A DNA stretch of 64,000 nucleotides from Natrarchaeobius chitinivorans (GCF_003841505.1 NZ_REGA01000001.1:62001-126000), one strand, 5' to 3'. Positions 17,461 to 26,446 are shown, counted from the first letter of the stretch. A program made the numbers and translations. The notes: generated by a model not told the origin, from the letters alone.

Positions 17461-17529
17461 CGCGTGCAATCGGTCGGGACGTCCGCGTGCAATCGGTCGG
17501 GACGTCCGCGTGCAATCGGTCGGGACGTC
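17461..17529. repeat. Three perfect 23-bp tandem repeats in a divergent promoter
   Basis: The 23-base unit starting CGCGTGCAATCGGTCGGG is repeated three times without mismatch at 17461-17483, 17484-17506 and 17507-17529, between the TatD gene (start 17366, minus) and the winged-helix regulator (start 17634, plus). The spacing of about two helical turns would place a bound protein on one face of DNA. Confidence 0.85.
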
Positions 17530-17633
17530 CTCGGGGACGGCGTGCCGTCTGCGGGTCGGTGGCCGCGAAACTGACAGTTTGCGAGCCTACAAAGGTTTAA
17601 CCTCGAGGGAGACTTTGTTCTCTACGAGAGGTC

Positions 17634-18278
17634 ATGGATCCGGACGACACCGACGACCACCGGGAACGGGACGACGACGCGGAGTATCGGCCACCCGAGG
17701 GGGACGAGGTCGTCGACGGTGACGATCGAGTACGCATCACCACCGCCGAGGAACTCGACCAGCGAATCGTCGACCTCCTCTCGTGGATACTGGACACGGA
17801 GACCCGGGCGAAGATCTACGTCCACTTGCTGGCACATCCCGGGAGCACCTCCGAGGAGGTCGCCAAGGGAACCGGACTCTACCCGAGTACGGTTCGAGAG
17901 GCGCTCGCGGAACTCCACGAGGAAGAGCGCGTCACGCGGGAGAAACGAGCGAGCGAGGGTGCCGGAAACAACCCCTACGAGTACAGGGCGATCCAGCCGA
18001 GCGAACTCGTCGGCGGCGTCGCAGATCAGGTCCAACAGGAACTGAACACCATCTTCACGCTCGATCGCGTCCTCGATCGCGAGACCGACCCCGAACCCGC
18101 GTTCGAGGAGGACGTCGAACCCGTGACGATCACGGTCGAGGACGTCTCGCCGCTCGAGGATGGGGTCGACTCAGGCGGGGACTCGAGCGACGACGATCGG
18201 ACCGCTGAACCGGACGGCTCGAGCGACATCGATCCCAACCCAGGAACGGACGACTCGAGCGACGACGACCGCGAGTAG
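17634..18278 (+). CDS. Winged-helix transcriptional regulator
   Basis: A 214-residue regulator. After an acidic 40-residue head, residues about 45-120 form a winged-helix domain: TRAKIYVHLLAHPGSTSEEV, KGTGLYPSTVREALAELHEE (recognition helix) and a wing ending NNPYEYRAIQPSELV. A short helical segment (about residues 125-150) may dimerise. The last 60 residues are a low-complexity Asp/Ser/Glu tail. It is a recognisable haloarchaeal regulator group of unknown target. The tandem repeat in the divergent promoter immediately upstream is a candidate binding site. Confidence 0.85.
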   Translation: MDPDDTDDHRERDDDAEYRPPEGDEVVDGDDRVRITTAEELDQRIVDLLSWILDTETRAKIYVHLLAHPGSTSEEVAKGTGLYPSTVREALAELHEEERVTREKRASEGAGNNPYEYRAIQPSELVGGVADQVQQELNTIFTLDRVLDRETDPEPAFEEDVEPVTITVEDVSPLEDGVDSGGDSSDDDRTAEPDGSSDIDPNPGTDDSSDDDRE

Positions 18279-18455
18279 GGACGCCACCGGCCTCGGCCGT
18301 CGGCGTTTCGACGTCCCGTTTCGCCCACATCCTTCTCCGGTTCCACTTCCCCGTCCGAGCCGCTTCTTGAGAGGGGTACAGTCCGCGACCAGTCACATCC
18401 GGTGTGACCGCGACCGGGATGTGGGCCTACCGGACTACAATGCGAGCAAGCCGTA

Positions 18456-19559
18456 TCACTCGTCTTCGCCCAGCACGAGTGGGACAGGGCGCTCGAGCGT
18501 GAGGTCCCGGTCGACGGCGTCGGCAGGTTCCGTCGGCCACTCGTCCGTCCGGGTCAACACCTCGAACTCGTCGTCGGTGACCAGCACCGTGTCCTCGCTT
18601 TTCGCACCCTGTACGGTTGGATTCCACGCGTAGGCCATCGGCATCTCGACCGACGCCTGGCTGTTCGGTGTCGCGATCCACTCCCTGCCGGCGAAACCGG
18701 CCGCGCCTCCCTGGTGGTGAAGCGTCCACTCGCCGTCGTAGCCGACGGCGTCGTAGGCGTCCTGAATCGCCGCGAACACGTCGCCCGCGGTGGCGTCGTC
18801 TTCTGCGGCCTCTCGGGTGGCCGCGAGCGCCGTCGTCTCGACCCGTGCGGCGGCGGCGGTACGCTCCTCGAGCCACTCTGGCGGATCGAACGCGACGGTC
18901 CGGCTACAACTCGCGTGCAGGCCCGCCCGCTGGGTCGTCACCGAGACGAGCGCGTACTCGCCGAGTTCGGCCTGCGTCGGCGTGTAGTGGCGGTACCGCT
19001 GGACACGTTCGCCGCCGCCGACGAGGACCACGGGGGCCTCTATCTCGCGGGCCGAGAGCGCCACCCGAAGCGCGGAGGCGACCTCGTGTTCGGTGTCGTC
19101 GGAACGCAACTCGTGACAGACGGATTCGACCGCCGCCGCCGTCTCCCGACACAGCTGGCGGTAGCGCTCGCGGTCTCGTGCTGTCAGCGGCAGACGCAAC
19201 GAACTCGGATCGACGGCCTCGAACCCGGCGATATCGACGTCCGCCGCGGCTCGCTCTCTGTCGTCGACCTGGTCGGCGAGCGCGTCGTAGAGGGAAGCGG
19301 TGTGCCACGGGAACTCCTCGACCGTTGGATCGTCGAGGTCGGGCACCTCCTCGGCCTCGATCCGATCCGCCTCGATGTTGTTCGCGAGGACCGTTACCGT
19401 CGAACCGTCGTAGCCGACGGCGGCGACGCCCGCGTCGGTCTCCCGATCGACCACGTTGTTGCCGCCGGTCAGCCAGGCGAAGGAGTTCGGCCGTGCGAAC
19501 CACACCGAATCGAGATCGTTCGCCTCGAGGTAGGCCTCGAGACGCTCGCGTTTGTTCAT
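18456..19559 (-). CDS. M24 (aminopeptidase P/prolidase-fold) homologue, probably inactive
   Basis: A 367-residue protein with the two-domain layout of Xaa-Pro peptidases: an N-terminal creatinase-like domain (about residues 1-125, MNKRERLEAYLEANDLDSVW) and a C-terminal pita-bread domain. By eye alignment the five metal ligands are mostly missing: the two Asp of the DxxxxxGYxSD motif read Ser (VSVTTQRAGLHASCSRT), the ligand His of GHG reads Gly (HHQGGAAGF), the first Glu reads Asn (AWNPTV), and only the last Glu (KSEDTVLV) remains. It therefore probably lacks metallopeptidase activity and may be a binding or regulatory relative. The substrate of the family is X-Pro peptides. Confidence 0.82.
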   Translation of the reverse strand: MNKRERLEAYLEANDLDSVWFARPNSFAWLTGGNNVVDRETDAGVAAVGYDGSTVTVLANNIEADRIEAEEVPDLDDPTVEEFPWHTASLYDALADQVDDRERAAADVDIAGFEAVDPSSLRLPLTARDRERYRQLCRETAAAVESVCHELRSDDTEHEVASALRVALSAREIEAPVVLVGGGERVQRYRHYTPTQAELGEYALVSVTTQRAGLHASCSRTVAFDPPEWLEERTAAAARVETTALAATREAAEDDATAGDVFAAIQDAYDAVGYDGEWTLHHQGGAAGFAGREWIATPNSQASVEMPMAYAWNPTVQGAKSEDTVLVTDDEFEVLTRTDEWPTEPADAVDRDLTLERPVPLVLGEDE

Positions 19560-19712
19560 GTCGGGTGCTCGGTCGGCCGACTCTTGAATGCGACGGACGC
19601 CGGCAGTCGGCCGAATTCGATCGACCGGTCGCCGGTAGCGACCGATTCCAGCGAACTGGGAACGACTCGGGAGGCCTAAATACGGCAGGTCCTAACCCCA
19701 GAGCGAACGACC

Positions 19713-20597
19713 GTGTCGTCAGACAGCACCACAGGCGGTTCGAGGGTTCGACAGCTGATCGCTCGAGTTGGGTTCCCGCATCTGCTCGCGACGACGCTCG
19801 CGCTGGTCGCCGCGACGATCCTCCTCGGCGTCGCCGCGAAAGCGACCGGCTCCGGGCTGGCTTGCGAAGCGAACTGGCCTCAGTGCGATGCCGGCCCCTA
19901 CAACCTGTTCCCGGCGAACCTCCCCAGTTTCTACGAGTGGTTCCACCGCTTCGTCGCGATGTTCGCCGGCTTCGCGATCATCGGTTCTGCGGTGGCCGCG
20001 TGGCGCAATCCGGGCGTCGACGCGCGCGTCGCCACGCTCGTCGTACTCGGGATGGTCCTGACGCCGATTCAGGTCGTCCTCGGGCGGGAGACCGTCCTCC
20101 AGTACGAGATGACGATCCTCTCGTTGCACTTCTGGACGGCCGTGCTCATTTTCGTGCTGTTCGTCGTCGCAACGGTCCTCGTCTGGCGGTCGGCGCTGAC
20201 GAGACGGCACGTCACCGGTGCGCTCGTCCTCGGCACCGCGGCGCTCCCGCTTCACGTCGCGTTGAGCCCGCTCGTCCTCACCGACATCACCGACTACTCC
20301 CCGTCGGTCCAGATGGCACAGTACGGCGTGACCCTCGCCCTGCTCGCGGCCGTCATCGTCGCCGTGATGGTCGGCCGGTGGCGCCTCGAGGACGACCGCC
20401 TCGTCGGACTGTTGGTCGGCGCGGCCGGACTGGCACTCGTCGTCGTCTTCCTCGGCAGACGCGCCGTCATGACACTCAACCCCGCGCTCGATTACCTGTA
20501 TCTGCTCCTCTCGGCGATCCTCTTCGTGACGTTCGTCGTCGGTATTCGACTCACTCGAGGAGCCTCGAGCCGTACACCGAAGGCGGGTTCGCGGTAG
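19713..20597 (+). CDS. ctaA: Heme A synthase (COX15/CtaA family)
   Basis: A 294-residue polytopic membrane protein that converts heme O to heme A for terminal oxidases. Eight membrane helices are apparent. CtaA signatures include the first-loop segment GSGLACEANWPQCDAGP with two Cys (about residues 50-66), the heme-ligand helix FYEWFHRFVAMFAG, and SLHFWTAVLIF. PLHVALSP supplies another His; the last expected His helix reads VQMAQYGVTLALL and no His is seen there. The start codon is GTG, giving (M)SSDSTTGGSRVRQL. The divergent M24 gene is unrelated; no other oxidase gene is in the window. Confidence 0.9.
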   Translation: MSSDSTTGGSRVRQLIARVGFPHLLATTLALVAATILLGVAAKATGSGLACEANWPQCDAGPYNLFPANLPSFYEWFHRFVAMFAGFAIIGSAVAAWRNPGVDARVATLVVLGMVLTPIQVVLGRETVLQYEMTILSLHFWTAVLIFVLFVVATVLVWRSALTRRHVTGALVLGTAALPLHVALSPLVLTDITDYSPSVQMAQYGVTLALLAAVIVAVMVGRWRLEDDRLVGLLVGAAGLALVVVFLGRRAVMTLNPALDYLYLLLSAILFVTFVVGIRLTRGASSRTPKAGSR

Positions 20598-20738
20598 CGG
20601 ATCGGACGTCGCCGGGTCCGGCCGACCGATTCTCGGAACGGCACCGGTCGACTCTCAGAACGGTACCGGTCGATTCTCGATGTGACACCATCGAATCGGA
20701 CCGCCGGAGCTTTTTCGTCGTCGTCCGTACGCATTCTC

Positions 20739-21137
20739 ATGCGAACGAGTCTCAACGTTCCCGACGAGATGCTCGCGGAGTTCGACCGGACCTGGCAGGC
20801 CGAGGGACTCGACTCCCGGTCGCGTGCGCTCCGGGAAGCGATTCAGGAGTACGTCGAGTCACACCACCGGCTCGAGCGAGCCCGCGGACGGGTCGCGGCG
20901 ACGATCGTCTTCGATTACGTTCACGAGGAGGTCATCGAAGACCTCCACGAGATCCAACACGAGTTCCAGTCCGAAATCGACACGACCTGTCACGTCCACC
21001 ACGGCGAGTGGTGTCTCGAGACGGTCTTCTGTCACGGGCCGGCCGACGAGATTCGGTCGCTCGTCTACCGGTTGAAAGACTTCGATGCGGTGGGTCGCGT
21101 CTCGGTCACCCTGTTGCGTTCCGACGAGCAACGGTGA
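20739..21137 (+). CDS. NikR-like ribbon-helix-helix metal-responsive regulator
   Basis: A 132-residue regulator. Residues 1-45 form a CopG/MetJ ribbon-helix-helix (MRTSLNVPDEMLAEFDRTW, then SRSRALREAIQEYV). The rest matches the NikR ACT-like metal-sensing domain: VAATIVFDYVHEEVIEDLHE, IQHEFQSEIDTTCHVHHGEW, then CLETVFCHG. In NikR the high-affinity nickel site is a His plus the HVH-x5-C cluster; here HVH is followed by Cys after four residues, not five, so metal preference may differ. No nickel transporter gene is nearby. Start at MRTSLNVPD; an earlier in-frame ATG adds a poor extension. Confidence 0.85.
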   Translation: MRTSLNVPDEMLAEFDRTWQAEGLDSRSRALREAIQEYVESHHRLERARGRVAATIVFDYVHEEVIEDLHEIQHEFQSEIDTTCHVHHGEWCLETVFCHGPADEIRSLVYRLKDFDAVGRVSVTLLRSDEQR

Positions 21138-21198
21138 AGGGAGCGGAAAAGACGGACACAGGACCGAACGGCAGGCGTCGAACGCAACCGCGGCGGTT

Positions 21199-21858
21199 AT
21201 GAGCGACCGGGCCGTTTCCGCATCCGTGAAGAACGTCACCGACAGGACGAGCAACCCGTTCGGTCTCCGCCCGCCGTTCGACCGAACCGGCCCGGACGAA
21301 CGGACGGCCGCGTTCGGGTACGGTGACGCCAACGCGGACTTTCACGTCATCGGCGACCATCCCGGCGCTCACGGCGGCAAGCGAACGGGGGTCCCCTTCA
21401 CCGAAACCGAAGCGGGACTCGCCGTACAGGACGTCTTTCGCGACGCCGGGTTCGTCAGCGGCCCGCGACGGCGACCGGATCTCGAGAACCTGTACTGGAA
21501 CTACGTCCACATGTGCTGTCTGCCGAACGGCCACGAGCCGACCGAAGCGGAGTACGACGAACTGGAGCGATACTTCGACGCCGAACTCCGGGCGATCAAC
21601 GCCCACATTCTGCTACCGGTCGGCGACCGTGCGACCGATCACGTCCTCCGGGAGTATACGACCCAGCGCGCTCGACTCGAGCTCGATATGGCGGACCTCC
21701 ACGCCCGCGAGATCCGCGGTCGCGGGTTCATGGTCGTTCCGATCAGGAACCCCCTCGAGTGGGAAGAGGGCGACAGGGAGACGATCGTCGCCACGATCGA
21801 GTCGATCCTCGAGAGCGATTACCGCCAGACGAAAGGCGTCGCGACGAGGATCGGGTGA
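21199..21858 (+). CDS. Uracil-DNA glycosylase family protein
   Basis: A 219-residue cytoplasmic protein of the uracil-DNA glycosylase superfamily. The water-activating/phosphate loop appears as FHVIGDHPGAHGGKRTGVPF (about residues 50-69), replacing the GEAPG motif of family 4 with GDHPG. LYWNYVHMCCLPNG (about residue 100) corresponds to the N..K/CxP region, and ILLPVGDRATDHVL and VPIRNPLEW (late motif with Pro instead of HPS) follow. Typical C-terminal iron-sulphur Cys spacing is not evident, although Cys-Cys-Leu-Pro is present. Function in base-excision repair is inferred; substrate specificity is unclear. The start MSDRAVSASV follows the NikR-like gene by 61 bases on the same strand. Confidence 0.8.
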   Translation: MSDRAVSASVKNVTDRTSNPFGLRPPFDRTGPDERTAAFGYGDANADFHVIGDHPGAHGGKRTGVPFTETEAGLAVQDVFRDAGFVSGPRRRPDLENLYWNYVHMCCLPNGHEPTEAEYDELERYFDAELRAINAHILLPVGDRATDHVLREYTTQRARLELDMADLHAREIRGRGFMVVPIRNPLEWEEGDRETIVATIESILESDYRQTKGVATRIG

Positions 21859-21922
21859 CGTCCTCCCTGCGTTGAAGCGCGTGGGTCCGAACCCGACGAT
21901 CCGATCGTCGGGACCGTCGGTC

Positions 21923-23374
21923 TCATCGACCGACGTGTTTTCTGATAGTCGCACGAAGCGGCAATCCGAGCGCCCCGACGAGCGGCAGCACTACGAACGC
22001 GACCAGTTCGATCGACAGCGTCGCGTAGCCGGCCGCACCCAGCGCGAGACCGGCGGCGGGTGCAAGCACCGGAGCGACGTACAGGTACGACGGTTTCCAG
22101 CCCGGTCCCCGTCTCGTGTGGTAGAGGACCACACAGAACAGAAACGGCATGAGGATTGCCCCCGCGAGCAACGGTCCACCGAGCAGCCCCGTCGAGGTAG
22201 CGAGTGCGGCGGCGAGCAGTATCGTCTCGTCGATCGAGATCGGTCCCCAGAGCTGGTCCTTACGGATCAGCCGCGCGACCGCGACGAGGGCGACCGCGCC
22301 GACGACGACCGCGGCGAGTGTGGCGTACCACTGCGTCGGCTCGAGCGGCGGGGTGACTGGGTCGACAGCCGTGACGAATTCAAACGGCGTCTCGAGTCCG
22401 TACCGGCCGCTCGAGAGGACACCCCAGAGGCCGCCGACACTCGTTCCGACGGCGACCAGTTCGACCCGAAGCGTTTCGACCGCAGCCTCGTTCGTCCAGA
22501 CGAACTGTGCCAGCCCGACGGCGTAGACGAGGACCGACAGCCAGATCAACGGTAACGCAAGGTTCCGTCGACGCCACCAGCGGACGACGGCGGGGGCTGT
22601 GGATCCGGGTTCCGTACCGGCCGCGGTAGCCGTTCGTCGGCTGGAACCGGATTGCCCAGTTCGTCGGCCGGTAGTGTGGGTCCGTCCGCGTCCGTGAGTC
22701 GTGCCGCCGTCGGTCGAACCGACGCCTCGCCCGTCCGTCGTCGAACTCGAGGTCTTTGCTGATCCCGTCTTCGAACTCGAGGTCTTCGTCGAACTCGAGG
22801 TCTTTGCCGATCCCGTCGTCTGACGCCGACTCGTGGCCGACTCGTTCGCGTCATCACCTCTCGAGTGCGATTTCGTACGACCGGTCCGCTTCGAGCGAGT
22901 CGACGTCTCGTTCGTCGTCCTTTTGGAACTGGTAGATGTCTCGTTCGTCGCCCCTTTGGAACCGGTCGACGTCTCGTTTGTCGTCGTTGTGGAACCGGTC
23001 GATGTCTCGTTCGTCGTCGTTGTGGAACCGGTCGATGTCTCGTTCGTCGTTCTCGAGGCACTGGTCGACGTGGATTTCCTCGAGGACGATTCGGACGACG
23101 AACCGTCCGTGTCCGCCCAGACGTCGGGCGAGGGGATGCCGCTGGTCCGTTTCGATACGTACTCTTCGTGTCCCAGTCGATCGTACGCCCGGCGTTCGAC
23201 CGGATCACCGAGAATGTCGTTTGCTTTCTTGACCGCGGTAAACTGTGATCGCGCCCGGGGGTCGTCGTTTACGTCCGGATGATAGGTCCTGACCTTCTCG
23301 CGGTACGCCTCCTTGATCTCGTCCTGGGAGGCGTCGGGAGGGATTTCGAGAAGGTCGTAGAAATCTGCTGTCAT
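21923..23374 (-). CDS. J-domain membrane protein with Thr/Ser-rich tandem repeats
   Basis: A 483-residue protein. Residues 1-70 are a J-domain (MTADFYDLLEIPPDASQDEI; the HPD motif sits in YHPDVNDD), which stimulates an Hsp70 partner. Residues about 90-250 are a low-complexity linker with about six 11-residue repeats of the type TTNETSTGSTT, encoded by 33-bp DNA repeats at about 22870-23070. Residues about 265-480 contain roughly six hydrophobic membrane segments (ALPLIWLSVLVYAVGLAQFV and others). It would present a cytoplasmic J-domain on a flexible tether at the membrane. Glycosylation of the Thr/Asn repeats is possible only if that face were external. The multi-TM J-protein is not assigned to a known pathway. 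Confidence 0.8.
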   Translation of the reverse strand: MTADFYDLLEIPPDASQDEIKEAYREKVRTYHPDVNDDPRARSQFTAVKKANDILGDPVERRAYDRLGHEEYVSKRTSGIPSPDVWADTDGSSSESSSRKSTSTSASRTTNETSTGSTTTTNETSTGSTTTTNETSTGSKGATNETSTSSKRTTNETSTRSKRTGRTKSHSRGDDANESATSRRQTTGSAKTSSSTKTSSSKTGSAKTSSSTTDGRGVGSTDGGTTHGRGRTHTTGRRTGQSGSSRRTATAAGTEPGSTAPAVVRWWRRRNLALPLIWLSVLVYAVGLAQFVWTNEAAVETLRVELVAVGTSVGGLWGVLSSGRYGLETPFEFVTAVDPVTPPLEPTQWYATLAAVVVGAVALVAVARLIRKDQLWGPISIDETILLAAALATSTGLLGGPLLAGAILMPFLFCVVLYHTRRGPGWKPSYLYVAPVLAPAAGLALGAAGYATLSIELVAFVVLPLVGALGLPLRATIRKHVGR

Positions 23375-23482
23375 GGCGAGTGGGAACCCTGATCTAGTAC
23401 CGAATTACGATCGAGGGGTTATAATTTCGATGTTCTTTCCGGGTGTCGGACAGATGGCCTCGAGAAGGCCGGTTCGTCACAG

Positions 23483-23568
23483 TCATACGGATTGCTGTAC
23501 CTGTGTACCGGTGCGACAGGACGCAATCCCGTGGTCGCTCCGGTAATGACGTACAGTAAACCGTATCA
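23483..23568. mobile_element. Palindromic element family A, copy A2 (80-bp core)
   Basis: Core 23486-23565 starts TACGGATTGCTGTAC and ends GTACAGTAAACCGTA. It is flanked on both sides by TCA (23483-23485, 23566-23568). The interior carries the GTGCG/CGCTC variant also seen in A1. It lies 20 bases past the dinB stop. Confidence 0.8.
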
Positions 23569-23587
23569 GGGGCCGTGAGTGTCCCGA

Positions 23588-24877
23588 TCACGAGAAATCG
23601 CTCAACGACGCCTGTCCGTCGGAGGGCGTTCGGAGCGCCGACGACTCGTCGTCATCGGAACTGGCCCGGTCGGTGTCGTCCATCGTCGGCTCGCGATCTC
23701 GATCTGACTCCCAGCTATCGAGGCTCGCCTGATCGGCCGAGACGAATTCGAGATTGGACACCCGGACGCCGAGTTTTCGAACCGACTCGTTCTCGAACTC
23801 GGCGAACAGCTGTCGGGCGATCCGGCCGACGAGGTCGGGGTCGTCGACCGGGCCGGGAAGGGATCGCTCGCGCGTGTTCACGTCGTACGGCGGCGTAACC
23901 GCCTTGACGCCGACGGTTCGGTAGAGCGCATCCTCCCGACGTGCGCGGTCGGCGACGGCCGCCGCGAGCGTGTCGATCTGTTCGTACTTCGGGTCGGGCT
24001 CTTCGACCGGTTCGGCAAAGGCCGACTCGCGGGAGAAGCTCTTGGGTTCGCCTCTGGGCTCGACCCGACGGTCGTCCTCGCCGCGCGCCCGATCGTACAG
24101 TTCGCGACCGCGCTCGCCGAACCGCTCGACCAGCGGTTCGGGATCGGCAGACGCGACGTCTCCGGCCGTCTCGAGTCCCATTTCGCGAAGCGCTCGGGCG
24201 GTAACGGGGCCGACCCCGTGGAGCAGGTCGACCGAGAGCGGGGAGAGAAACGAACGGATCTCACCGGGACGAACGACGGTGAGACCGTCCGGTTTGTCGA
24301 AGTCGCTCGCGATTTTGGCCGCGCTCATCGTCGGCGCGACGCCGATGCTCACGGTGACGCCCACCTCCCGCTGGATCCGACCTTTGACGTGGCGTGCGAA
24401 GCCGTCGGCGACCTGCCACGCCGTTCGGTCGGTCACGTCGAGGTAGGCCTCGTCGATGCTGACCTCGCGAACGACGTCAGCGCAGTCGTGGAGGATCTCC
24501 CGCACGTCGGCCGCGACGGACTCGTAGTAGTCCATATCCACGGGCCGGTAGTACCCCGTCTCCGATCGCTCGAGGGCCGGATCGTGATCGTCGGGTTCGT
24601 CCTCGACGGATGCTCGGCGCGGGAGGCGCTCGAGCGCCGTCGAGATGGCCTGTGCGCTCTCGACGCCGAACTCGCGGGCTTCGTAACTCGCGGTCGCGAC
24701 GGCACCGATGGAGTCGCCGGGTTCGTAGCCCATTCCGACGACGACGGGTTCGTCACGGAGTTCGGGTTCGCGAAGGCGCTCACACGAGGCGTAAAAACAG
24801 TCGGCATCGACGTGAAGGACGATTCTTTCCTCCCCGTCCGAGCGTTCGACCCCCGGCAGTTTCGGGCCACTTCCCAT
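23588..24877 (-). CDS. dinB: DNA polymerase IV (Y family)
   Basis: A 429-residue translesion polymerase. Catalytic motifs are intact: DADCFYASCE (about residue 24) with the first metal Asp, and SIDEAYLDVT (about residue 140) with the Asp-Glu pair; the fingers motif YEAREFGVES and the helix-hairpin-helix GVGPVTARALREMG are also present. The extreme C-terminus QASLSDFS matches the archaeal PCNA-interacting box, and a second similar segment QASLDSWE occurs about 40 residues earlier. An acidic Asp/Ser linker separates them. It performs error-prone bypass at stalled forks. It has no partner genes around it. Confidence 0.95.
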   Translation of the reverse strand: MGSGPKLPGVERSDGEERIVLHVDADCFYASCERLREPELRDEPVVVGMGYEPGDSIGAVATASYEAREFGVESAQAISTALERLPRRASVEDEPDDHDPALERSETGYYRPVDMDYYESVAADVREILHDCADVVREVSIDEAYLDVTDRTAWQVADGFARHVKGRIQREVGVTVSIGVAPTMSAAKIASDFDKPDGLTVVRPGEIRSFLSPLSVDLLHGVGPVTARALREMGLETAGDVASADPEPLVERFGERGRELYDRARGEDDRRVEPRGEPKSFSRESAFAEPVEEPDPKYEQIDTLAAAVADRARREDALYRTVGVKAVTPPYDVNTRERSLPGPVDDPDLVGRIARQLFAEFENESVRKLGVRVSNLEFVSADQASLDSWESDRDREPTMDDTDRASSDDDESSALRTPSDGQASLSDFS

Positions 24878-25072
24878 CGATTGGTACCAGTTCGGACGAG
24901 ACGATGTTGAACGTTTTGTCTAACGAGGTGTGCGACGCCGGTCCGGAGGGACGGGTCTTGCCCACCACCGATCGACGACAGCCCCCGATTCGATCACAGC
25001 CCACGCCTGCTGAACACGATCCCCGGACCCCGACTGCCACGGAACGAAAACCGATATCGTCAACGAACAAAG

Positions 25073-25079
25073 TTTATTA
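25073..25079 (+). promoter_or_regulatory. TATA box of beta-helix lipoprotein gene
   Basis: TTTATTA lies 24-30 bases before the ATG at 25103, in the position expected for a leaderless archaeal transcript. Confidence 0.6.
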
Positions 25080-25102
25080 CTGATTCGTTATTTCGAGAAG
25101 TT

Positions 25103-26446
25103 ATGGGTGATCAACTGGATTCGGACGGATGTCGCCGGCGGACGTTCCTGGTGGGATCGGGCATCGCCGCCGTCGGGTTCGCAGGGTGTCTCGACGACGA
25201 GTCACAGCAGACGAGTGGAAACGGCAACGGCAGCGACGATGGCAACGACGACGGGGCTGACGAGGAAGAAGAAGACGACGAGGAAGAAGACGACGAACTG
25301 GCGCCACCGGACCCGGACTTCGTCGTCGGCTCGAGCGCGGAGGCCGACTACGAAACGCTACAGGATGCGTACGACTCGCTCGAGTCGGGGGACGTCATCG
25401 GCCTCGAGCCGGGCAAGCATACGGTACAACCGGAAGTCGAATCCGACGACGTCGAAGGCGAGTCTCTGACGAAGACCTACACCTACGTCGGTGGCTCCTC
25501 CGAGGAGACGGTGATCGAGATCCTCACGCCGGAAGCGCGCTCGTTTACCGTCCGCGGGATCCTCCACTTCCTGCCGGAGGACGGTGCCCCCGGCTTCTGG
25601 AACGCGACGCTCGAGGTGCCCGAAGACGTCGAGTACACACGCCTCGAGGACGTCGACGCGTACGACGACGAGCAGATTGACGCAAACTACTGTACGATCC
25701 ACGGAACGATAGGCGGACCGACGACCGCCCACGAGACCGAGTTCAACGACGACCTCTCACACGAACTGTCGGCGACCGACTGTCGGTTCTACGGCGAGGT
25801 CACGGGCCCCTCGATCACCGCACGGCGAAGTCAGTTCTACGACGACGTAAAGAGCAGATCCGGGTGGATCCTCGACAGCAGTATCGAGGGAACGGTGAAC
25901 CTGAACGGCCTCCTCTTGCGCCGGTGTGACGTGAACCAGGGCATCAACGTCACCGGGAGCGGAACGGTCGAAGACTGCGTCGTCGATTCGAAACCCGACT
26001 CGAGTCTCGCAATCGACATCAGAAGCGAGTACTCCGCGGTGGTGACGGGGTCTGAAATCAACGGCAGCGTTCGATCGAACCAGGACGGTTCGTACATCGA
26101 CCGGTTCGAACTGAACCGGTTCGAAGCGGACACGAGTTACATCATCGACGGCGCACCGGCGACCGACATCTATCTGAACGCGTTCGTCGGCGGTGACGTC
26201 CGGATTACGACGGATTCGGGGGACCTCGCCTCGTTCCCGGCCGAGGAACTCACCATGTACGACCCGGAGCGCGAACTGGGCAACTACTACTCCGAGTGGG
26301 ACGCCGTCGACGAGGCGGACGACGGAATCCTCGGAACCAGAACGCTTCCGGGCGAAGACGGCACGATGGATCGGTATCCGCTGGCAAATTCCGACGTGGA
26401 AGCGTACGCGAAAGCGGCCGAAGAGGACGAGGAAGACGACGACTGA
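25103..26446 (+). CDS. Tat-exported lipoprotein with parallel beta-helix, function unknown
   Basis: A 447-residue secreted protein. The N-terminus CRRRTFLVGSGIAAVGFAGC carries Arg-Arg-Arg and a lipobox ending in the Cys at about residue 30, so a Tat-translocated lipid-anchored protein is predicted. An extremely acidic linker (about residues 35-65, DDEEEEDD runs) precedes a region with the DYETLQDAYDSLESGDVIGLE start of a right-handed beta-helix of the pectate-lyase or carbohydrate-binding/periplasmic copper-binding fold; repeated short strands (VTGSEINGSV and similar) follow. No catalytic residues were recognised. Probably a cell-surface binding protein. Confidence 0.75.
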   Translation: MGDQLDSDGCRRRTFLVGSGIAAVGFAGCLDDESQQTSGNGNGSDDGNDDGADEEEEDDEEEDDELAPPDPDFVVGSSAEADYETLQDAYDSLESGDVIGLEPGKHTVQPEVESDDVEGESLTKTYTYVGGSSEETVIEILTPEARSFTVRGILHFLPEDGAPGFWNATLEVPEDVEYTRLEDVDAYDDEQIDANYCTIHGTIGGPTTAHETEFNDDLSHELSATDCRFYGEVTGPSITARRSQFYDDVKSRSGWILDSSIEGTVNLNGLLLRRCDVNQGINVTGSGTVEDCVVDSKPDSSLAIDIRSEYSAVVTGSEINGSVRSNQDGSYIDRFELNRFEADTSYIIDGAPATDIYLNAFVGGDVRITTDSGDLASFPAEELTMYDPERELGNYYSEWDAVDEADDGILGTRTLPGEDGTMDRYPLANSDVEAYAKAAEEDEEDDD

